Assembly: GCA_001795165.1 (NCBI GenBank)
Contig: MGNS01000092.1
Location: forward strand, 13,779 to 28,067
Source of the DNA: Chloroflexi bacterium RBG_16_57_11
Lineage (GTDB): Bacteria; Chloroflexota; Anaerolineae; Anaerolineales; UBA4823
DNA: 14,289 bases
Reading direction: 5' to 3'
The notes under the pieces were generated by a model. It made no database searches. It was not told the origin of the DNA and worked only from the letters and a program-made list of their open reading frames with translations. Positions 7,093-12,813 of the stretch are shown here, in pieces. Every line of letters begins with the position of its first letter. Position 1 is the first letter of the stretch. The position numbers and the translations under genes were made by a program.

Positions 7093-8109
7093 ATGGGTGA
7101 GCAGGAGATCGACTCACAACTAAAGGAAATGCTCGATTTACTCCGACCTGTGCCGAGGCGCAGTTCGGATGCGATGCGGCGTAGTCATTCGCGGTTTTAT
7201 GCTGACCTGGATGTGTACTTCCCAGTTGAAGCGTCTTACAGCGGATCGATAAAGGCGCAGACTTTCAAGCCAGCAGGGGTAGCCGCACGTCTTAAGCCAT
7301 TGTTCTATCGACCTGCATTCACCTTTCTGGCCGTATTCATGTTCGTGCTCGTTGCTTTATTCGGCGGCGGCTATGTAACTGCCAGCGCGGCTGGAGCTGC
7401 GCTGCCAGGAGATGCGCTTTACCCGATCAAGTTAAATCTAGAGCAGGCGCGTTTATCCCTGACAACGAACCGGGTTCGACAGGCCGAGCTACACATTGAG
7501 TTCGCTCGGCGTCGTATGGATGAACTCAACGCTCTGGTTTCCTTAGGCCGGTACGAGCGTGTTGATGCTTTAGCCAAGCAATTCAACCACCAACTGTCTT
7601 TAGCGCTTGGCGCAGCTCAGGTCCTGGAAAACCTTCAACCTGAGGAAGCCCTCTGGCTGAATAAACAGGTGTCCGATACGCTGGATCTCTTCCGGGAGAT
7701 TGTCGATCAGGTGGTCACCAATGCACCTCCCGCTTTGGTGCCTGGTCTGGAGGCTACGTTTGATCAAGCCACGCAGGTAAATCCGCCGGTTGAGGATAAC
7801 AATGCCAATAACGGTATCGGCAGCGGCACCTCGAATGGCAACGCCAATCCAGGCAATACGAATCCTCGCAATCCAAATTCGGGCAACGCAAACAATAATG
7901 GTAACCCGTCTCCGGGGAATAACAATGCGAGCCCGAATTCGAGCCCCAATGTCCACTCGAACTCTAATGGGGCGCCAGGCAGAGTCGTTACCGGTAATGG
8001 CAATGATAATTCGAGGGAAAATCCCAACAGCAATCGAGATAAGACCAAGGACACAGGCAAGGACAAGGACAAGGATAAAGATAAGGATAATAACGGTAAG
8101 AATAATTGA
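7093..8109 (+). CDS. DUF5667-type membrane protein, probable anti-sigma partner, with Asn-rich tail
   Basis: A 338-residue protein. The start is supported by AGGAG nine bases upstream. The N-terminal 70 residues are cytoplasmic in the predicted topology and contain no Cys, so the HxxxCxxC zinc motif of classical ZAS anti-sigmas is absent. One membrane helix lies at about 74-98. It is followed by ALPGDALYPIKLNLEQARLSLT (about 103-124) and an amphipathic helical stretch to about 210, the DUF5667 pattern. Residues about 234-314 are low complexity, rich in Asn, Gly, Pro and Ser. The tail has Lys-Asp repeats (about 323-332) and ends NNGKNN. Its place behind an ECF sigma gene implies that it senses an extracytoplasmic state and holds the sigma at the membrane. 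That role is inferred from context and from similar gene pairs. Confidence 0.85.
   Translation: MGEQEIDSQLKEMLDLLRPVPRRSSDAMRRSHSRFYADLDVYFPVEASYSGSIKAQTFKPAGVAARLKPLFYRPAFTFLAVFMFVLVALFGGGYVTASAAGAALPGDALYPIKLNLEQARLSLTTNRVRQAELHIEFARRRMDELNALVSLGRYERVDALAKQFNHQLSLALGAAQVLENLQPEEALWLNKQVSDTLDLFREIVDQVVTNAPPALVPGLEATFDQATQVNPPVEDNNANNGIGSGTSNGNANPGNTNPRNPNSGNANNNGNPSPGNNNASPNSSPNVHSNSNGAPGRVVTGNGNDNSRENPNSNRDKTKDTGKDKDKDKDKDNNGKNN
7792..8106 (+). repeat. Low-complexity Asn/Gly/Pro-rich coding region with Lys-Asp hexanucleotide repeat
   Basis: About 100 codons are dominated by Asn, Gly, Pro and Ser. From 8059 to 8088 five Lys-Asp pairs follow (AAG/AAA with GAC/GAT). Codons alternate (GGC/GGT/GGG, AAC/AAT), so this is not a simple DNA microsatellite. 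The pattern looks selected at protein level, probably as a flexible, hydrophilic extracytoplasmic segment. Confidence 0.7.
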
Positions 8110-8195
8110 GGACCGGAGATCCATGGATGACGAGGTCAAGGCTGTGGTTCCATCCTGAATGGTTTTCCGGGCGTGCGAAGGATGGCTAATTATTA

Positions 8196-8225
8196 AAAAC
8201 TGGCGGGTTTCTGCCCGCCAGTTTT
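8196..8225. terminator. Strong intrinsic terminator
   Basis: A perfect 12-bp inverted repeat (8196-8207 with 8214-8225, core CTGGCGGG/CCCGCCAG) encloses a 6-nt loop. A-rich and T-rich ends lie on both sides, so it could work in either direction. It lies 86 bases after the DUF5667 stop and closes the sigma and anti-sigma unit. Confidence 0.88.
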
Positions 8226-8249
8226 ATCTATGATGCTGAGGTATATTGT

Positions 8250-9821
8250 ATGGACCCACAGTCGGAATTGGTCCAACCAGGGTTGGCAAAGACGAACAGT
8301 CGCTCCATTTGGGTAGCCTTGACGAACGCAATCAAGAATATCGGAATTTGGCGGGTGGTGCTGGTGGCCTTGGCGCTGTTCGTAGTTTTTTTTGCTGCGA
8401 TGGCCTGGGTGCAGTTCTCGACCCCGGATATGCCCGATAATGATGGTTTCTACCATATACGCCTGGCGGAAATCATGCGAACCCAGGGCTTGAAGCCTGA
8501 TTTCCCCTGGATGCCGCTTACAATCTTAAATCCCAGGGAATTTTCTGATCACCATTTTCTCTTTCATGTCGGTTTGATCCCATTCACCTTCGGCGATTTG
8601 CGCCTCGGAGCGAAATGGGCCGCGGTAATCTATGCCAGCCTGGCTTTCCTGAGCATCTGGTGGCTTTTACGCGGTCAAAATGTTCCATACGCCTGGTTGT
8701 GGTCATTGGGTCTGTTGGCCGTTTCGGAGGCTTTTCTTTATCGAATGAGCATCACCCGCGCCCAATCGCTCTCATTGGCGGTATTGGCGTTAGGCTTACA
8801 CTGGATGCTCAAACAGCGTTACCAGTATTTATTGGCCTTGGCTTTTCTCTACGTTTGGTTGTATGATGCATTTCCCCTCTTGGGGATCCTGGCTGTGATT
8901 TACACCCTGGCGATTTTAATCTTTGAGCACCGCCTCGATTGGCGTCCTCTCTTATACACAGTTATTGGCACCGTACTGGGTTTGTTGATCAACCCCTATT
9001 TCCCGGATAACCTGGTCTTTGTAATTCGTCATATGCTACCCAAGCTGACCGATACCACCGAAGTCAGCGTTGGGAATGAATGGTATCCCTATACCACCCG
9101 GCAGCTAATTGGGAACTCATTACTGTCGCTGGTTGCTTTCTTGAGCGGGGTGTTGGCCATTGGTCTGCGCAGCCGTCGTATGGATACGCGTACGGCAACC
9201 AGCCTCTTTGTCGTGGTCTTGTTTGGCTTTATGCTCTTCCAGTCTCGCCGGTTTATCGAATATTTCCCGGCGTTTGCCCTGATCTTCGCTGCGCTGGCCT
9301 GGGCTCCATTCATTCGCGAGGTGCCAGCCAGGACCTGGTTTAGTTGGCAGGCCTGGCGACAATGGTTACCCCCCGTGGTCGTGGGTGGCCTGGTGATTTT
9401 CGGTACATGGCAAATGTTGCCAATTACCCGTGAGAGCGTGCAGGATTCCAAGCCATACGATCTTTACGCCCAGGCGTCTGCCTGGTTACGGCAGAATACC
9501 TCGGCGGGTGAGCGCATTTTTCAAACGGATTGGGATGATTTCCCGCGCTTGTTTTTCTATAACACCGACAATACTTATTTAATTGGGTTGGATCCAACCT
9601 ATATGCAGCTTTATGATCCAGGGTTGTATGACCAGTGGGTGAGCATCACCGAGGGGGAGATCGAGAATCCTTCCACTTCGATATGGAGTGACTTTGGAGC
9701 CCGCTACGTGATCAGCGACCTGGATCATGAGGATTTTATTTCCCGCGCGTCCGAAGATCCAGATATGGAAGAGGTTTATCGGGACGATCAAGCGGTCATC
9801 TTTGTCGTTTGCCAAAGGTAG
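8250..9821 (+). CDS. Polytopic GT-C fold membrane protein, probable lipid-linked sugar glycosyltransferase
   Basis: A 523-residue protein with GAGG eight bases before the ATG. After about 33 cytoplasmic residues come roughly ten hydrophobic helices (about 34-53, 120-140, 147-160, 172-186, 191-207, 209-226, 233-248, 290-307, 316-331, 338-353, 374-392), so the count is uncertain. The first outer loop carries acidic and aromatic residues, DNDGFYHIRLAEIM (63-76), typical of GT-C catalytic loops. The second has EFSDHHFLFH (97-106). The C-terminal part (about 395-523) is soluble with AWLRQNTSAGERIFQTDWDDFP and YLIGLDPTYM. This layout fits GT-C enzymes that use polyprenyl-linked sugars outside the membrane (STT3/PMT-like in a broad sense). 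The acceptor and donor are unknown. The start lies only 24 bases after a terminator and no convincing promoter is visible. Confidence 0.75.
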   Translation: MDPQSELVQPGLAKTNSRSIWVALTNAIKNIGIWRVVLVALALFVVFFAAMAWVQFSTPDMPDNDGFYHIRLAEIMRTQGLKPDFPWMPLTILNPREFSDHHFLFHVGLIPFTFGDLRLGAKWAAVIYASLAFLSIWWLLRGQNVPYAWLWSLGLLAVSEAFLYRMSITRAQSLSLAVLALGLHWMLKQRYQYLLALAFLYVWLYDAFPLLGILAVIYTLAILIFEHRLDWRPLLYTVIGTVLGLLINPYFPDNLVFVIRHMLPKLTDTTEVSVGNEWYPYTTRQLIGNSLLSLVAFLSGVLAIGLRSRRMDTRTATSLFVVVLFGFMLFQSRRFIEYFPAFALIFAALAWAPFIREVPARTWFSWQAWRQWLPPVVVGGLVIFGTWQMLPITRESVQDSKPYDLYAQASAWLRQNTSAGERIFQTDWDDFPRLFFYNTDNTYLIGLDPTYMQLYDPGLYDQWVSITEGEIENPSTSIWSDFGARYVISDLDHEDFISRASEDPDMEEVYRDDQAVIFVVCQR

Positions 9822-9825
9822 ATCC

Positions 9826-9834
9826 TGGTATAAT
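9826..9834 (+). promoter_or_regulatory. Extended -10 promoter for the DUF4332-mscL operon
   Basis: TGGTATAAT is an exact extended -10, placed just after the stop of the GT-C gene and about 50 bases before ATG 9887. No consensus -35 is present at standard spacing; the extended -10 may be enough. The predicted start is near 9841. Confidence 0.65.
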
Positions 9835-9886
9835 CTTAAATCTGGCACCAACAACCCACAGCATCCATATAACCAGGAGGCATAAG

Positions 9887-10291
9887 ATGACGAAGTTGAT
9901 CGATATCGAAGGAATCGGGCCTGTTTATGCTGCCAAGCTCGAGGGAGCGGGCGTTGGTAGTGCTGAGGCGCTTCTGGAACAGGGCGCCACGCCCAAGGGG
10001 CGCAAAGAAATTGCTGAAAAATCCGGCATCAGTGATGGCTTGATCCTGGAATGGGTTAACCATGTGGACCTGTATCGTATCCGTGGCATTGGCTCAGAAT
10101 ACGCCGACCTGCTTGAAGAAGCCGGTGTGGATACCGTGCCTGAGCTGGCCCAGCGAAAGCCGGACAACTTGCTGGAGAAAATGACTGCCGTGAACGCTCA
10201 GAAGAAGCTGGTACGCCGCTTGCCTGTCTTGTCCCAGGTGGAGAGCTGGGTTGAGCAGGCCAAGAAGCTCGAGCGCAAAGTGAGTTATTAG
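9887..10291 (+). CDS. DUF4332 helix-hairpin-helix protein
   Basis: I chose ATG 9887, which has a perfect AGGAGG six bases upstream. An earlier in-frame ATG at 9809 lies inside the preceding gene. The 134-residue product fits DUF4332 over its whole length: IEGIGPVYAAKLEGAG (7-22), ATPKGRKEIAEKSGISDGLILEWVN (34-58), DLYRIRGIGSEYADLLEEAGVDTV (61-84), ELAQRKP (86-92) and LPVLSQVESWVEQAKKL (112-128). The two GIG turns are helix-hairpin-helix signatures usually linked to non-sequence-specific DNA contact. The cellular role of the family is not known. It shares an operon with mscL, 17 bases downstream. Confidence 0.93.
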   Translation: MTKLIDIEGIGPVYAAKLEGAGVGSAEALLEQGATPKGRKEIAEKSGISDGLILEWVNHVDLYRIRGIGSEYADLLEEAGVDTVPELAQRKPDNLLEKMTAVNAQKKLVRRLPVLSQVESWVEQAKKLERKVSY

Positions 10292-10308
10292 AACCGTGGG
10301 AGTTTATT

Positions 10309-10695
10309 ATGAGCAAGGAATTCCGCGATTTCGTTTTGCGGGGTAACGTCCTGGATCTGGCGGTTGCCGTGGTCATGGGCGGAGCATTCGGAGCCATCAT
10401 CACATCGCTGGTGAATGACATCATCATGCCGCTTGTCGGCGTGCTTATGGGTGGTGTGGATATTGCCTCCCTATCGGTGGTGATAGGCGACGCGGTCATC
10501 GCTTACGGTAAATTTCTCCAGGCGATAGTCAATTTCCTGCTGATTGCTCTCGCGCTATTCTTTGTGATCAAGTCGATCAATACATTGCAGAAACGTCTAT
10601 CGAAGGAAAAAGAAATCGCGCCAACGGCACCAGCCACCCCATCTGAGGATATTGTGCTCCTGGGTGAAATCCGCGATCTCCTTAAGTCACGCTAG
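10309..10695 (+). CDS. mscL: Large-conductance mechanosensitive channel MscL
   Basis: A 128-residue protein of normal family length. It begins SKEFRDFVLRGNVLDLAVAVVMGGAFG, the amphipathic N-helix and the glycine-rich pore helix TM1 (about 15-43, ending in NDIIMPLVG). TM2 is at about 69-92, followed by a charged C-terminal helix with LLGEIRDLL (117-125). The homopentamer opens under membrane tension to release solutes on hypo-osmotic shock. GGGAG lies six bases before the ATG. It follows DUF4332 by 17 bases with no promoter between, so they are probably cotranscribed. The periplasmic loop is short (about 44-68). Confidence 0.97.
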   Translation: MSKEFRDFVLRGNVLDLAVAVVMGGAFGAIITSLVNDIIMPLVGVLMGGVDIASLSVVIGDAVIAYGKFLQAIVNFLLIALALFFVIKSINTLQKRLSKEKEIAPTAPATPSEDIVLLGEIRDLLKSR

Positions 10696-10740
10696 ATGCA
10701 ATCTCTCCAAGCCTGAACCTCTATTGACTACATCTAAAGT

Positions 10741-10777
10741 GTGGCGTTGTGGGCAGCTTGCCTGCTCATGACGCCAC
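10741..10777 (+). terminator. Long hairpin without T tract downstream of mscL
   Basis: Bases 10741-10756 pair with 10762-10777 over 16 positions, including three G-T wobbles, around a 5-nt loop. GTGGCGT/ACGCCAC forms the base. No T run follows (TACAATTT), so termination would be weak. It may instead stabilise the 3' end of the mscL mRNA. It lies just before a TACAAT (10778-10783), a possible -10 for the next gene that would give an almost leaderless transcript. Confidence 0.5.
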
Positions 10778-10792
10778 TACAATTTCCATCCT

Positions 10793-11839
10793 ATGCCAAA
10801 CAAGACAGCAAAAATAAGCCACCAGGCAATAAAAGACCCCAAGGTACAAAGGGTTGATCTTGGAAGAGGGGATGGCGAAAGGCTATTCATCCAGCAACGG
10901 AACCGTAAAAGCCAGCTAGCCGTTTCCCTTGGCCTGGCGGTGAATATCTTCTTAGCGCTGATTAAAACAACGGTTGGTATCCTGGGCCATAGCCCGGCCC
11001 TTCTGGCTGAAGGGGTGAACTCGACCTCGGACGTAGCCTATTACGTCGTGGTGGCAGTGTTCATACGGCTTTCACGCAAGCCTGCCGATGAGACCCACCC
11101 ATACGGCCACAACCAGCTAGAAAGCATTGCCTCGTTAGTCGTCGGCGCATTCATCATCACCACCGCGATCGTGGTCTTCTGGGATTCGGTCAACAACGTT
11201 TTTGAATTGGTAACCGGAGAAGTTCAATCAATTGGAGCTTCCAGTCTTGCCTTATGGGTAGCCCTTATTACCGTTGTGATCAAGATTGGAATGTTCTGGT
11301 ATACACGACGCCTGGGCAATGATACCAACAACCCGGCAGTCATCGCCTTGGCCTTCGATCATCGCAATGATATCCTTTCCGCATCGGCGGCCGCAATAGG
11401 CATCTTCCTCGGACAGCGGGGATACCCCTGGGCGGATCCGTTAGTTGGTGCGTTAGTAGCGCTGCTTATCCTGCGGACCGGTGTGGAGATATTGCGCCAA
11501 TCTTCAGCTGACCTGATGGATGCCGTCCCCAGCCGGGCTCTGGCGCGCCAGATTGACAGCTTGCTGGCAACCCTGACAGATGTTTTGAGCATCGAAGAAG
11601 TGCATGCCCATCGCTTCGGTCCTTACCTGGTGGTTAATATAACCATTGGTATCGATGGAAGCCAGAGCGTGGCGGCGGGTGATAGCATTGCAACGCAGGT
11701 GGAAGACCTGATCTACAAAAATATGGACCTGGTCCGGCGGGTTTATGTCCATTACCATCCTGTTACTCCGCAAAAGTCTTATGGCCCAGAGGATTTCGAT
11801 CCCTCAATGGCGTTGGATTTCGAAGAGCAAAAACAATAA
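10793..11839 (+). CDS. CDF family cation exporter, predicted manganese type
   Basis: A 348-residue cation diffusion facilitator with about six membrane helices from residue 42 to about 235, then a cytoplasmic metallochaperone-like domain (about 240-330, including EVHAHRFGPYLVVNITIGIDG). Helix 2 carries HSPALLAEGVNSTSD with Asn76xxxAsp80. Helix 5 carries AFDHRND with Asp189xxxAsp193. Zinc CDFs have His or Asp at the first position of each pair and His in helix 5. The Asn/Asp plus Asp/Asp set is the pattern of manganese exporters such as streptococcal MntE and Bacillus MneP/MneS. I therefore predict Mn(II) export by proton antiport at the plasma membrane. The start ATG has no Shine-Dalgarno sequence, and a start nearer the first helix is possible. 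Confidence 0.9.
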   Translation: MPNKTAKISHQAIKDPKVQRVDLGRGDGERLFIQQRNRKSQLAVSLGLAVNIFLALIKTTVGILGHSPALLAEGVNSTSDVAYYVVVAVFIRLSRKPADETHPYGHNQLESIASLVVGAFIITTAIVVFWDSVNNVFELVTGEVQSIGASSLALWVALITVVIKIGMFWYTRRLGNDTNNPAVIALAFDHRNDILSASAAAIGIFLGQRGYPWADPLVGALVALLILRTGVEILRQSSADLMDAVPSRALARQIDSLLATLTDVLSIEEVHAHRFGPYLVVNITIGIDGSQSVAAGDSIATQVEDLIYKNMDLVRRVYVHYHPVTPQKSYGPEDFDPSMALDFEEQKQ

Positions 11840-11868
11840 TACTCTTAGATATTATCGGTTAGTTGTTG

Positions 11869-12723
11869 ATGAAATCATTGAGCGTTTGGAAAGTAACCTC
11901 ACGACCTGACCAGATCATTATATTACCGGTCTTCCTGCCTGAAGAGATCCGAACCCTGGATGGAGCATCACTCTGCCTGCCAGGCGGAGCATACACCACG
12001 CTGCGCACGTATCATGGGGATAAGGTGCTGCACTTTGCCGATCATGTCCACCGTTTGGAAGAGACAGCGCAATTAACCGGTCAGCCACACCGCTTGGACG
12101 AGCAGAATCTGCGAACGGTTATCCGTAATCTTCTAAAAGATTACCCTGGTGGGGAGAATGTCCGTATTCGCCTGATTCTCGACCTGGAACAGGTCGTGGG
12201 TGAGCTCTATATCCTGGTCGAGCCGCTGATTGTTCCTTCCTCCGTGGCATATCAGCAAGGTGTGCGCGTAATCACCTGTGACATCCAGCGCCAGCTCCCC
12301 AAAGCCAAGCTTACCCGCTTTATCGATCGTTCGTCTCCTCTTCGAGAGACACTTTCTCCCGAGGTTAACGAGGCTATCATGCTGGACGTACAGGAGCGGT
12401 TTCTGGAGGGATTGAGCAGCAATTTCTTCGCCGTTATCGGTGGAGTGGTGTGGACGGCGGAGCAAGGCGTGCTATCCGGGATTACTCGTGCTCTGGTCAT
12501 CGAATGCGCAAGCCGGTTTGGGTTTCCATTACGCCTGGATCCGCCGCCTCGGGATGATATTATCAGCTTCAACGAAGTGTTTATCACCAGCTCGAGCCGT
12601 GGCGTGCTACCGGTTCGCCAGATTGACCAGTCAAGGATCGGTATAGATTGCCCGGGACCGATCCCCCGCCGGTTGATGGCTGCGTACTTGACTTCTCTCG
12701 AAGATCAGATCGAGCCAGTATAA
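11869..12723 (+). CDS. Class IV PLP-dependent aminotransferase (BCAT / D-amino acid transaminase / ADC lyase fold)
   Basis: I use ATG 11869; two TTG codons just before it are less likely. The 284-residue product has the class IV landmarks: GGAYTTLRTYHGDKVLHFADHVHRLEE (39-65), a strand with candidate PLP lysines Lys145 and Lys147 in LPKAKLTRF, NEAIMLDVQERFLEGLSSNFFAV (167-189) with Glu180 and Asn185, and GVLSGITRALVIECA (200-214). The fold-type IV group includes branched-chain aminotransferase, D-amino acid transaminase and 4-amino-4-deoxychorismate lyase. The sequence here does not allow a choice. The length is slightly short for IlvE, and no ilv or pab genes are nearby. It follows the CDF gene by 29 bases with only a weak Shine-Dalgarno (GGTTAG). 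Confidence 0.85.
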   Translation: MKSLSVWKVTSRPDQIIILPVFLPEEIRTLDGASLCLPGGAYTTLRTYHGDKVLHFADHVHRLEETAQLTGQPHRLDEQNLRTVIRNLLKDYPGGENVRIRLILDLEQVVGELYILVEPLIVPSSVAYQQGVRVITCDIQRQLPKAKLTRFIDRSSPLRETLSPEVNEAIMLDVQERFLEGLSSNFFAVIGGVVWTAEQGVLSGITRALVIECASRFGFPLRLDPPPRDDIISFNEVFITSSSRGVLPVRQIDQSRIGIDCPGPIPRRLMAAYLTSLEDQIEPV

Positions 12724-12738
12724 GGATTCCGATGAGAG

Positions 12739-12747
12739 TGCTATAAT
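12739..12747 (+). promoter_or_regulatory. Extended -10 promoter for the KimA-like gene
   Basis: TGCTATAAT is an exact extended -10 located 16 bases after the aminotransferase stop and 67 bases before ATG 12814. The predicted start is near 12754, giving a leader of about 60 bases. That is too short for a ydaO-type c-di-AMP riboswitch. No obvious -35 at standard spacing. Confidence 0.65.
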
Positions 12748-12813
12748 TTGTCTGTCTTTCAGGGATGCAAATTCATATTGTCAAAAGACCCTACCCCTCA
12801 CTTGAGATAAATC

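Noticed and set aside
7600..8139. 179-codon open frame on the minus strand
   Set aside because: It mirrors the low-complexity part of the DUF5667 gene and has Ile/Val/Arg-biased composition with no family signature. Treated as a shadow.
8123..8158. Eleven-codon ORF after the DUF5667 gene
   Set aside because: Too short and without supporting conservation, although a GGAG lies upstream.
9809..9886. ATG 9809 as the start of the DUF4332 protein
   Set aside because: The extra 26 residues overlap the previous gene and the promoter. ATG 9887 has AGGAGG at ideal spacing and matches the family N-terminus.
12748..12813. ydaO (c-di-AMP) riboswitch before the KimA-like gene
   Set aside because: The leader is about 60 bases and lacks the conserved core; the class needs well over 100 bases.
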